Below, in pieces: positions 1 to 6,683 of a stretch of 64,000 nucleotides of DNA; position 1 is the stretch's first letter; each line of letters starts with the position of its first letter. The position numbers were made by a program, and so were the translations under genes. This DNA comes from Clostridium sp. CS001 (GTDB lineage: Bacteria; Bacillota; Clostridia; Clostridiales; Clostridiaceae). Location: the NCBI RefSeq assembly GCF_020443565.1, contig NZ_JAIZZN010000001.1, positions 1 to 64,000 of the forward strand. The letters are read 5' to 3'. Under the pieces are notes generated by a model. The model was given only the letters and a program-made list of their open reading frames with translations, was not told the DNA's origin and made no database searches.

Positions 1-152
1 ATGTAGTTTCTGTTCGTCAGACCAGAGTTTTGCCGCCGACTTCCTTCAGATTCCACGTCACCATGGACACCCTTGTCTTAAGCTATGCACTTGGCACTAT
101 TAACCCGTGCTAGGGACTTTCACCCTTTAGATTGCGCCCATGCTGGGCGCAC
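1..152 (-). mobile_element. Group II intron, class C, 5' end (runs off the window)
   Basis: Read on the minus strand from 152, the sequence begins GTGCGCCCAGCATGGGCG, matching the GUGYG 5' end and start of domain I of bacterial group II introns. Further in it has the family stretches AAAGGGTGAAAGTCCC, GGTGTCCATGGTGACGTGG, AATCTGAAGGAAG and GGTCTGACGAACAGAAAC, which I recognise from class C introns such as the Oceanobacillus iheyensis one. It starts 7 nt after a terminator stem (160-185), with TTTTATT between, the usual target site of class C introns. The reverse transcriptase/maturase ORF and the 3' end lie outside the window, so activity cannot be judged. Confidence 0.88.
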
Positions 153-185
153 AATAAAAGGGCTTTAGACCTAAGTCTAAAGCCC
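153..185 (-). terminator. Rho-independent terminator of the FMN lipoprotein gene and intron target
   Basis: An 11-bp perfect stem, GGGCTTTAGAC (160-170) with GTCTAAAGCCC (175-185), has a 4-nt loop. On the minus strand it is followed by TTTTATT. It lies 20 bp after the stop codon of the lipoprotein gene at 206. The group II intron begins at the last T. Confidence 0.88.
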
Positions 186-205
186 TCATAAATTTAATTA
201 TTATT

Positions 206-688
206 TTATTTTTTCATTGCCTTTGCTTTTTCATATAATGTTTTAAAAGTAGTTGAAGTAGTAGTAGCACCAGAAACTGTTGTTACCTTATCGTCGCTTA
301 AAGTAGTTTCTTCTAATTTTTTACCAACAATTGCAGGTGTAAGCCCTTTATCAGCTTTCATAGCTGTAGCATATCCTTCATCAGCACTCTTTTTCAAACC
401 ATCTTTATTAACTTCATCATATTCTATTTTAGTAATTTTATCACCTTCATATGTTAATGTCAATTCAGCTTTCCAACCACGTCCGTCAAATGCATCAGCT
501 GAAGCTGTATATGTTGCAGGTGTTGCTGGAGTTTCCGCTACTGGTGGTGTTACTACTGGCGCTGGAGTTTCAACTGCTGGTGGTGTTACCACTGGAGTTG
601 TAGGTTCTGCCTTTTTACCGCATCCACTTAATACTGATAGTGTCATTACACCAGCAATTATTAGTGTCATTAATTTATTCTTTTTCAT
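206..688 (-). CDS. FMN-binding (FMN_bind) lipoprotein
   Basis: A secreted lipoprotein of 160 residues. The start at 688 (MKKNKLM) is chosen because GGGGG lies at the right spacing upstream; the longer frame to 745 would cover the promoter. It has a lipoprotein signal peptide with lipobox LSGC, then a Pro/Thr/Val-rich spacer of about 35 residues, then one FMN_bind domain. The end of the domain carries VSGATTTS, which matches the D-x(n)-[ST]-G-A-T flavinylation motif whose threonine receives FMN from ApbE in RnfG/NqrC-type domains. The likely role is one-electron transfer outside the membrane, as for Listeria PplA. The flavin attachment is inferred from the motif. No apbE is in the window. The gene is monocistronic: promoter at 737-765, terminator at 153-185. 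Confidence 0.82.
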   Translation of the reverse strand: MKKNKLMTLIIAGVMTLSVLSGCGKKAEPTTPVVTPPAVETPAPVVTPPVAETPATPATYTASADAFDGRGWKAELTLTYEGDKITKIEYDEVNKDGLKKSADEGYATAMKADKGLTPAIVGKKLEETTLSDDKVTTVSGATTTSTTFKTLYEKAKAMKK

Positions 689-736
689 TAAAAATACCCC
701 CTGATAATAAATATAATTTTCACATAGTTCTATTAT

Positions 737-765
737 AGAATACATGGTTTTTTAAAAATAGTCAA
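737..765 (-). promoter_or_regulatory. SigA-type promoter of the FMN lipoprotein gene
   Basis: On the minus strand TTGACT (765-760) is separated by 17 bp from TATTCT (742-737), placing the start of transcription near 730, about 40 nt before the ATG at 688. The -35 is 5/6 to consensus and the -10 is 4/6. Confidence 0.5.
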
Positions 766-1008
766 TATTATACCAATTATGGTCTTTAAGTTCATGACTA
801 TTTCATTGTCAAAAGGAAACCTTTATTTTATTTTTATAACCCAAAAGAATTTATGGTAGTTGCATTTTACCTATTATACACATATATTGTGAAACCTATT
901 TAAAGAAGGAGTCTCAATATATGAGACTCCTTTATCTTAATCATTATTAATGTTGATATTATCGTATAAGCATATTAAAGAATAAAACTTCCACAAAAGA
1001 ATATACTT
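766..1008. other. Intergenic stretch with one terminator
   Basis: The gene-free stretch runs from 689 to 1008. Apart from the promoter at 737-765 and the hairpin at 908-930 I see no open frame with a ribosome binding site and no structured RNA. Confidence 0.5.
900..930 (-). terminator. Hairpin terminator downstream of the 52-residue ORF
   Basis: A perfect 9-bp stem GGAGTCTCA/TGAGACTCC (908-916 with 922-930) with a 5-nt loop is followed on the minus strand by TTCTTTA. It lies about 80 bp after the stop of the small minus-strand gene at 1009. The T-tract is interrupted, so the assignment is moderate. Confidence 0.6.
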
Positions 1009-1167
1009 TTACTTATCAAATAAACCGCCAGTTTTCTTACTACTTCTACTTGCTTTTCTTTGTTTTCCAATAACTTTATCTGGTCTTGAAATTGAACCTT
1101 GCTCAGAACTTTTCTTTTTCTTTTCTTCAATAATCTTTTTCATCATTTCAATGTTATTACTTGACAT
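1009..1167 (-). CDS. Small basic, Lys/Ser-rich conserved protein (52 aa)
   Basis: ATG at 1167 is preceded by GGAGGAAAAATT, an excellent ribosome binding site. The 52-residue product starts MSSNNIEMMKKII, has a lysine-rich run, then a central QGSISRPDKVIGKQRK segment and ends KKTGGLFDK. No signal peptide or membrane segment is present. It looks largely disordered and nucleic-acid-friendly (many Lys/Arg). I believe similar small proteins occur in other Clostridium genomes but know no function. It stands alone, with a terminator at 900-930. Confidence 0.75.
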   Translation of the reverse strand: MSSNNIEMMKKIIEEKKKKSSEQGSISRPDKVIGKQRKASRSSKKTGGLFDK

Positions 1168-1323
1168 AAATTTTTCCTCCAGTTAAACTCAACTTATTAT
1201 TCTTGCTAACTATCATTTTATATCAATTTCACAATAACTTCAATATAATATTTATAGGAAATAATGTTTTATGCATAAATGCACACTCACTTATGAAATT
1301 TTTTTAAATTTTTAGATAAAATT

Positions 1324-1353
1324 TTGACAACCCAATTAAAATTAGGGTATTGT
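1324..1353 (+). promoter_or_regulatory. Promoter of ywbE
   Basis: TTGACA (1324-1329) is followed after 18 bp by TATTGT (1348-1353). The position upstream of the ribosome binding site at 1396-1402 supports translation starting at 1414 and not at the earlier in-frame codon at 1324. Confidence 0.5.
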
Positions 1354-1413
1354 TTATATATATTAAAAAAATATTATGATACTTATTATTTATGTAAAGG
1401 AGACCACAAGCCA

Positions 1414-1629
1414 ATGAATACACAAATTGATAATAAAGGCCAAACAAGAAGCAATATCTCCATAGGTTCTACTGTAGATGTTGTATTAAAAAAAGATCAA
1501 AGAACAGAAAAGTTAACAAGAGGTGTTGTAAAGAGATTGCTAACCAATTCATCAGTACATCATAGAGGCATAAAAGTGATGCTAGAGGATGGTCAAGTAG
1601 GAAGAGTTCAAGTAATTATAACAAAATAA
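1414..1629 (+). CDS. ywbE: YwbE family protein
   Basis: A 71-residue protein starting MNTQIDNKGQTRSN. ATG 1414 is chosen because TAAAGGAG lies 11 bases upstream; the frame is open back to 1324 but that part is promoter. The body closely follows the YwbE/DUF2196 pattern: VDVVLKKDQRTEKLTRG, VVKRLLTNS, then HHRGIKVMLEDGQVGRV. The family is a small soluble protein of about 60-70 residues with a predicted beta fold reminiscent of RNA-binding modules. Its function is not established. It is a single-gene unit with promoter and terminator. Confidence 0.9.
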   Translation: MNTQIDNKGQTRSNISIGSTVDVVLKKDQRTEKLTRGVVKRLLTNSSVHHRGIKVMLEDGQVGRVQVIITK

Positions 1630-1652
1630 AATTGCAATTTACATTAAAAATT

Positions 1653-1692
1653 AGAGTAACACTTTGAAATTAAAGTTACTCTGATTTTTTAA
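1653..1692 (+). terminator. Terminator of ywbE
   Basis: The stem AGAGTAAC (1653-1660) with GTTACTCT (1675-1682) is extended by A/T pairs and followed by GATTTTTT. Confidence 0.85.
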
Positions 1693-2038
1693 TTCAAAAC
1701 ATATTGCATTTCAAGCTAAAGTATTGTATAATTAAAAAGTTATCCAATCAGAATAAGATATTTAATATATCTACATTGATTTGTTAATATATTATAACCA
1801 TAGGATCATTGAAGCACTTAAAAAAATAAGGCATGAATCTTAAATTCCAATTCTTAAGTTCTTATCCTTTTAATTCTAAAACTTCCTAATGAATTCCTTC
1901 ATAAAATCTATTATGAGTAACACACTGATAAAAGCTATTGCATATCATAATTTGTTATAGTATTTTCTTAGATTAACTAAAAGATGCTAACAACTAATGT
2001 TAGTTGTCTATCTTATAAACTTGAAAGGAGCTGTTTAA
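1693..2038 (+). other. Leader region of the 22-residue micro-gene, with a stem-loop
   Basis: No gene is visible here. Just before the next ribosome binding site there is a stem-loop (1981-2014): AAGAT, internal loop, ACAACTAA, TG, TTAGTTGT, internal loop, ATCTT. Its lower part ends about 8 nt before AAAGGAG. It could be a leader structure controlling the micro-ORF at 2039. This is inference from the fold only. Confidence 0.4.
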
Positions 2039-2107
2039 ATGGAAAGAGACGAAATATTTGAAATTTCAGAAGATGTAATTAATGAATGTTTAGAATGTTT
2101 AGACTAA
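2039..2107 (+). CDS. 22-residue micro-ORF with strong ribosome binding site
   Basis: ATG at 2039 lies 8 nt after AAAGGAG. The 22-residue acidic product starts MERDEIFEI, contains seven Glu and three Asp, and ends ECLECLD with two cysteines four residues apart. A stem-loop precedes it (1981-2014) and a hairpin with a T-tract follows it (2130-2163), so the unit looks like an independent mini-gene. I do not recognise the peptide. It could be a regulatory or leader peptide, or a very small structural protein; the CxxC-like end could bind a metal or be redox-active. Coding status rests on the ribosome binding site and flanking signals. Confidence 0.5.
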   Translation: MERDEIFEISEDVINECLECLD

Positions 2108-2129
2108 TATCAAAAAAGCAAATCTATCA

Positions 2130-2163
2130 CTTCCACAAATCTAGTGAAGGTTTCTTTTTTTAT
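2130..2163 (+). terminator. Terminator after the micro-ORF
   Basis: CTTCCAC (2130-2136) pairs with GTGAAG (2144-2149) with one bulged C, followed by a T-tract (GTTTCTTTTTTT). It lies 22 bp after the micro-ORF stop. Confidence 0.65.
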
Positions 2164-2214
2164 AATTCAATGTAAATTTATTGCTATAAAGTTATAATAA
2201 TCAATTTATTTAGA

Positions 2215-2318
2215 TTTAACAACATTTTGGAAGCTTCAAGTCTGCTATCTTCTATAAGTGGCAGTCTAAATCTGCTTCCAAAGTTGTTAATATTGCAGCA
2301 CCGCAGGTGATGATTTAA
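2215..2318 (+). repeat. Dispersed structured element, copy A (full)
   Basis: A 104-bp element bounded by TTTAA at both ends. Left arm TAACAAC-ATT-TTGGAAGC pairs with GCTTCCAA-A-GTTGTTA. An apical hairpin around CTTCTATAAG lies inside. The right tail (ATATTGCAGCACC, GCA, GGTGATGA, TTTAA) folds into a small CACC/GGTG hairpin. Full copies also occur at 14207 and 43467, partial ones at 2608 and 8455. No protein is encoded. It may be a transposon-derived miniature element or an RNA element; see findings. Confidence 0.85.
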
Positions 2319-2370
2319 CATTTGAAACTTTTATAAATATATATTTATAAAAAGAGGATATTTCTTCTTA

Positions 2371-2404
2371 GTACAGAATATTTAAGGTACAGAATATTCT
2401 GTAC
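2371..2404 (+). promoter_or_regulatory. Perfect 18-bp palindrome, likely operator
   Basis: GTACAGAATATTCTGTAC (2387-2404) is a perfect inverted repeat. Its left half (GTACAGAATATT) is repeated at 2371-2382, 16 bp upstream. The palindrome ends 20 bp before the ATG at 2424, overlapping the likely transcription start of that gene. This is the layout of a repressor operator. I cannot name the regulator. Confidence 0.5.
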
Positions 2405-2423
2405 TCGAAAGGAAGTGTATAAA

Positions 2424-2606
2424 ATGTTAACTATTTCTTTTATTGGTGGAGAAAAGGAACTATTTGATTTTAAACAATCTGAATGTGATGCGTTTAAAAG
2501 TTGGTTTTATAATTTTGAAAACTCTAGACCACATGAGATTAATTCGATGGGCAAGAAATATTTGTTTAATAAAAAGGCAATAGCTTATATTGAGATAGAA
2601 CCTTAA
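2424..2606 (+). CDS. Conserved hypothetical protein (60 aa)
   Basis: The 60-residue product starts MLTISFIGGEKELFDFK. The start at 2424 is chosen because AAAGGAAG lies 8 nt upstream; a GTG at 2415 would overlap that site. It is a soluble protein with predicted beta-alpha-beta character (LTISFIGG, DAFKSWFYNF, AIAYIEIEP) and no membrane segment or known motif. I do not recognise the family. A palindromic operator-like site lies directly upstream, and a remnant of the dispersed element follows the stop codon by 1 bp. Confidence 0.65.
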   Translation: MLTISFIGGEKELFDFKQSECDAFKSWFYNFENSRPHEINSMGKKYLFNKKAIAYIEIEP

Positions 2607-2607
2607 G

Positions 2608-2635
2608 TTTAACAACATTGCAGATGCTGATTTAA
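2608..2635 (+). repeat. Dispersed structured element, copy B (28-bp deletion derivative)
   Basis: TTTAACAACATT, the left end of the element, is joined directly to GCAGATGCTGATTTAA, a variant of the right end. The junction falls at the ATT shared by both ends, as expected for an internal deletion between short direct repeats. Confidence 0.6.
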
Positions 2636-2650
2636 ACGGCATGTAAAATA

Positions 2651-2700
2651 AGCGGTAAATAAACCTGCAAATATTAATATTTGCAGGTTTATTTACTGCT
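2651..2700. terminator. Bidirectional terminator, 50-bp near-perfect palindrome
   Basis: A palindrome centred between 2675 and 2676 with a single mismatched pair, containing AAACCTGCAAATAT on each side. It sits between the plus-strand gene ending at 2606 and the minus-strand gene ending at 2703, so it can serve both. Confidence 0.85.
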
Positions 2701-2702
2701 TA

Positions 2703-3857
2703 CTATTTAAACTCTATTTCCACTTGAACAATTTCTGAAGCAGTGCCAATTCTTATAGGCGGGCCCCATGTTCCCACGCCACTTGAAACTACAACATTAA
2801 ATGTGCCCTTTTTAAGTAATCCAAAATCATTCTCAAACAACATATTTGTTACAATACTTGCAGGAGAAAATTGGCCATGATGGGTATGTCCTGAAAATTG
2901 AACATCAGCCTCTGCCTTTTCCCCTTCACTAAGATTTACAGGCTGATGATCAATTATTATAACTGGTAAACTTTTTTCTGTATTAATTAGTAGCTCATCT
3001 ATACTTTTTCGTTTTGTTTTAGAAATTCTCTCGTAGGATATATCTTCCCTACCTACAATGTAAAAGCTATTATCTATCTTTATTGTTTCATCTCGTAGCA
3101 AATTAAAGTTAGCTGAGTTTTTATATTCATAAACAATCTTGTCTATAGCTCCTCCATAATACTCGTGGTTTCCAAGCACTGCATAAATACCGTATTTAGA
3201 ATTTATTTTTCTGAATTCTACAGCCATTTCTTGTTTTACAAAAGGCTCAATATAATCATCAATAATATCCCCTGCGAGAATCACTATATCTGGATTCAAT
3301 TCATTTATTTTACTTACCATCTTTACAAGTCTCTGCTTATTAACAATATCGCCAAGGTGCAAATCTGAAATCATTACAACATTTAACTTTTTTATATTTC
3401 CTGCATTCTTATCAATTTTCATAGCATACTTTGTTGTTTTAAGGTTTAAGGCATTGAATGTTCCATACCCTAGCAAAATAGCTACAATAATTACAGTTCC
3501 GATATTTGACATAATATATATCCTTTGTAATGTGTTAGTGCTAATGAATGAAAATCTTTTAATTCCTAAAACTAATTTTACAATATCTAAAATTCCTAGT
3601 AATATTATAAAATATAAAAATGCTGCCATCCAATACCCACCTAAAATATTGAGAAAGCGCTCAAAAAAATGTGGAACTTTATCTTTAGCAAATCTTCCTA
3701 TTACAAAAGATAAGGCAATAAAGATAAATAATGCCCAATATAAGTAGCTATTGCTCTTCGGAATAGCACCATTTATAAGTAACCACCCTTTTTTTCCGAT
3801 GTAAATGTTAGCAAAAATAAATATTAAGAAAGAAAAAAATACTTGTAAATAAATCAT
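2703..3857 (-). CDS. Membrane-anchored metallophosphoesterase (YkuE/YaeI type)
   Basis: A 384-residue protein. The first about 145 residues hold four or five membrane helices; the C-terminal about 235 residues are a calcineurin-like phosphoesterase domain. The metal-binding motifs are visible in order: SDLHLGD, GDIIDD, GNHEYY, IDHQP and SGHTHHGQ. Relatives (YaeI, YkuE) hydrolyse phosphodiesters or phosphomonoesters at the membrane, some acting on lipid precursors; the substrate here is unknown. The ribosome binding site GGAGG lies about 12 bases before ATG 3857. It is downstream of the pullulanase gene on the same strand with a 30-bp gap, so the two may be cotranscribed. Confidence 0.85.
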   Translation of the reverse strand: MIYLQVFFSFLIFIFANIYIGKKGWLLINGAIPKSNSYLYWALFIFIALSFVIGRFAKDKVPHFFERFLNILGGYWMAAFLYFIILLGILDIVKLVLGIKRFSFISTNTLQRIYIMSNIGTVIIVAILLGYGTFNALNLKTTKYAMKIDKNAGNIKKLNVVMISDLHLGDIVNKQRLVKMVSKINELNPDIVILAGDIIDDYIEPFVKQEMAVEFRKINSKYGIYAVLGNHEYYGGAIDKIVYEYKNSANFNLLRDETIKIDNSFYIVGREDISYERISKTKRKSIDELLINTEKSLPVIIIDHQPVNLSEGEKAEADVQFSGHTHHGQFSPASIVTNMLFENDFGLLKKGTFNVVVSSGVGTWGPPIRIGTASEIVQVEIEFK

Positions 3858-3887
3858 TTGTTTATCTGTCCTCCAAACTTAGGTATA

Positions 3888-5780
3888 TTAATGTTTGCAT
3901 AATATATAGGTAGAAAGTGAAGGTATAATTACCTCACCTATAAAGGTTTTAGAACCCTTATTTACACCTGTTAAATTAGCTTCATATTCATTTGCAAGTA
4001 CCACCCACTCACTATCATCTGGTAAACTTATTTTTATTTCTTCTTTGTTAGAGTTATGAATTATAATTAATTTACTGTAATCCTCTTTGAAAGTAGACGT
4101 CAATTCATAGGCTACAGAGTTACCAGGTGCCTCAAGGAATTTCAAAGAATTTCTTAATTCCTCAGCATTATCTAATGCCATACACCTTTGGCTTTTTCTT
4201 AAGGCTATTAACCCCTTGATATATTCATAAGTTTCTTTGTATTTAGATTTTCTACTCCAATCAATTTCATTTGTAGCATCACCAGAATTATAACTATTAT
4301 TATTGCCTTGTTTAGTCCTAAGTATTTCTGTTCCACCTTGAATAAAAGGCACTCCATAAGACGTTAGCACTATTGATAACGCTAGCCTGTTCATCTTCTC
4401 TCGTTCAAAAGGAGTATTTTTCTGATTGTTTTTTTCAAATTTATCGTATAAACATAAATTATCATGAGAACTTACATAGTTTATGACCTCCCCAGGTTCT
4501 TGGGTAAAATCGTATATCTCATTATTATATCCGATTGCACCAACAATTCCCTTTTTAATTTCTGAAACGTAGCCTTCCCCTCCATTTACAAACCCTAGCT
4601 GATAGCCATCATTATCCCCTTTTATAGCATTCCTTAAATTATCATTAAATACAGATATCTGCATTCCCTTTTGGCTTCCCTTTCTTAGCTGCAAAAATGG
4701 TGGTAATGAAGATTCTCCACCAGTCCAGGGTTCTCCATAAATAATAATATTTGGATTAATACTCTTTGCTTGTTTCTCTATCTCTTTCATCGTGTCAATA
4801 TCATGAAGCGCCATGAGGTCAAATCTAAATCCGTCAATTTTATATTCCTCAGCCCAAAACTTAATACTATCTACTATAAACTTTCTCACCATTGATTTTT
4901 CAGAAGCGATTTCATTACCACAGCCTGACCCATTGGCATAATTGCCTTTGTCATCCATTCTATAATAATACCCTGGCACCAAGATATCCATTGGAGAATT
5001 TCCTGTGCTAAAGGTATGGTTATATACCACATCCATTATTACTCTAATGCCATTTTCATGTAAAGTTTGAACCATATGCTTAAACTCTGTAATTCGTACA
5101 GTCCCATCTAGTGCTTCTGTAGCATAAGAACCTTCTGGAACATTATATAAATAAGGATCATATCCCCAGTTATATCCACCCTTAGTTTCATCAACAGTTG
5201 CAAAATCAAAAACAGGTAGTAAATGAACATGAGTAATTCCTAGATCTTTAAGGTGATATAGTCCTGTTGGAATGCCTTCGGTTGTTGTAGTATTTTCCTC
5301 AGTAAAAGCTAAATACTTTCCTTTGTTTTTAATGCCAGAATCCTTTGATGCTGAGAAATCTCGTACATGAATCTCATATATCACTGCCTCAGTTCGATTA
5401 ATAGCTGCAGGCCTCTTATGATTTTCCCAATTGGTAGGATTTATAGAATTAAAATCAATAATCATACCTTTTTTGCCGTTAGCGGTTGCTCCTTTAGCAT
5501 AAATATCTGGTGTTTCCCTTTCCTTACCATCACTAATCACTAAATAATTGTAATATTTATTTTTATAATCACCCTCAAGCTTTAGTGACCAAATTCCATT
5601 TTCTTCTTTATTCATCGAATATTTATGCCCTCTATCGTAATTGAAATTTTCATACACCACTAATGTAACCTTTTCCATGGTGGGTGCCCAAACCTTAAAT
5701 GTTGTGTTATGAATTGAATAAACAGCTCCTAAGTCATTTCCTTTGTATGTGAACTCTTGTTCCTTTAACATTTTCTCCAT
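3888..5780 (-). CDS. pulA: Type I pullulanase, cytoplasmic (GH13_14)
   Basis: A 630-residue alpha-1,6-glucosidase that debranches pullulan or glycogen-type glucans. No signal peptide, so intracellular. An N-terminal CBM48-like domain (about residues 10-110) precedes the GH13 barrel. The type I signature YNWGYDP is present. Region I is DVVYNH; the catalytic residues are D321 (GFRFD, nucleophile), E350 (YGEPW, acid/base) and D440 (SSHDN, transition-state). A C-terminal beta domain follows. The length fits short intracellular pullulanases. Together with the ROK glucokinase at 12944 it suggests storage or imported glucan use. A divergent surface paralogue is at 16954. Confidence 0.93.
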   Translation of the reverse strand: MEKMLKEQEFTYKGNDLGAVYSIHNTTFKVWAPTMEKVTLVVYENFNYDRGHKYSMNKEENGIWSLKLEGDYKNKYYNYLVISDGKERETPDIYAKGATANGKKGMIIDFNSINPTNWENHKRPAAINRTEAVIYEIHVRDFSASKDSGIKNKGKYLAFTEENTTTTEGIPTGLYHLKDLGITHVHLLPVFDFATVDETKGGYNWGYDPYLYNVPEGSYATEALDGTVRITEFKHMVQTLHENGIRVIMDVVYNHTFSTGNSPMDILVPGYYYRMDDKGNYANGSGCGNEIASEKSMVRKFIVDSIKFWAEEYKIDGFRFDLMALHDIDTMKEIEKQAKSINPNIIIYGEPWTGGESSLPPFLQLRKGSQKGMQISVFNDNLRNAIKGDNDGYQLGFVNGGEGYVSEIKKGIVGAIGYNNEIYDFTQEPGEVINYVSSHDNLCLYDKFEKNNQKNTPFEREKMNRLALSIVLTSYGVPFIQGGTEILRTKQGNNNSYNSGDATNEIDWSRKSKYKETYEYIKGLIALRKSQRCMALDNAEELRNSLKFLEAPGNSVAYELTSTFKEDYSKLIIIHNSNKEEIKISLPDDSEWVVLANEYEANLTGVNKGSKTFIGEVIIPSLSTYILCKH

Positions 5781-6050
5781 TATAAAATCTCGCTCCTTAA
5801 AAAAATAACTTCTTAAACTTAAAGCTATTTTACTCTCAGCTCATTATATTATTAACAATAACATTAATCAACATTATGGATTGAAGGTTTATTAAACTTC
5901 GTAAACTTCCAATTTAATCTAATATTACTGTTTTTACATAGTTTAATCATTAATTAAAAAATATAATATGATCATTTAGATGTTTTTTAGAAATACTTAC
6001 AAAACTTTATCATATAATAGAATATATATAATTATAAAGAAGATGATAAT

Positions 6051-6638
6051 ATGAATGAAGGCAAAGACTATTATATTCAATTAAGCAGTCGTGTTGAAGG
6101 TCTACTTAGAACATCAGAATTTTTAGGATCTGGTCATAATGGGATTGTGTATTCACTTCCAAACAAAAGAATAATTAAGATTTTTAAAAGCAGGAAAGTT
6201 TGCGCCCAGGAGTATAGTATTCTTATACGAACTAAAAAGAGCAAATTCTTTCCAAAGGTTTATGAGCATGGTCCTTACTATATTATAAGAGATTATGCTA
6301 GTGGAGAGCGTTTAGACAAGTACATTAAAAAACATGGATTTAGTAACGAAATAGCACACACTATTGTATCTCTTATTGAGGAATTTAAAAATCTCAACTT
6401 TAAAAGGCTAGATATTAGATGCAAAGATTTGTACTTACGAGATAACTTTTTAATTACAGTAATTGACCCTAAAAATAATTATTCTAAAACGGTAAACTAT
6501 CCAAGACACCTAATGAAAGGTTTGTATAATTTAGGTGTACTAGATGAATTCTTATCTGTGATTAAAGATTATTATCCTAAAACTTATGAGTTATGGGATT
6601 CTAGTTTTAAGCAGTACTTAGAGAAAAGCATTAAATAG
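6051..6638 (+). CDS. Small protein-kinase-like protein
   Basis: A 195-residue protein with the elements of a minimal protein kinase fold: a glycine-rich loop LGSGHNGIVY (about residues 25-34), a lysine in RIIKIFK, then YYIIRDYASGERL as hinge, RLDIRCKDLYLRDN at the catalytic-loop position and VIDPKNN in place of DFG. The C-lobe is very short, as in RIO/Kdo-type kinases and small clostridial kinase-like proteins. The HRD motif is not canonical (LDIRCKD), so kinase activity is possible but unproven, and the substrate is unknown. The ribosome binding site is weak (AAGAAGATG). The gene is monocistronic, sharing a bidirectional terminator with the PIN gene. Confidence 0.7.
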   Translation: MNEGKDYYIQLSSRVEGLLRTSEFLGSGHNGIVYSLPNKRIIKIFKSRKVCAQEYSILIRTKKSKFFPKVYEHGPYYIIRDYASGERLDKYIKKHGFSNEIAHTIVSLIEEFKNLNFKRLDIRCKDLYLRDNFLITVIDPKNNYSKTVNYPRHLMKGLYNLGVLDEFLSVIKDYYPKTYELWDSSFKQYLEKSIK

Positions 6639-6653
6639 AACTTATTTATCGAA

Positions 6654-6683
6654 AGAATAACCAGTGTGACTACTGGTTATTCT
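6654..6683. terminator. Bidirectional terminator overlapping the PIN gene end
   Basis: A 12-bp perfect stem AGAATAACCAGT/ACTGGTTATTCT (6654-6665 with 6672-6683) separates the convergent genes ending at 6638 and 6670. The last codons of the minus-strand gene lie within the stem. Confidence 0.85.

Noticed and set aside
2387-2404. SOS (LexA) box
   Set aside because: The palindrome contains ACAG...CTGT in the opposite order to the E. coli box and does not resemble the Gram-positive CGAAC-N4-GTTCG motif.
2460-2642. A 60-codon minus-strand frame across the gene at 2424
   Set aside because: It lies opposite a better-supported gene, has no ribosome binding site, and includes the repeat remnant.
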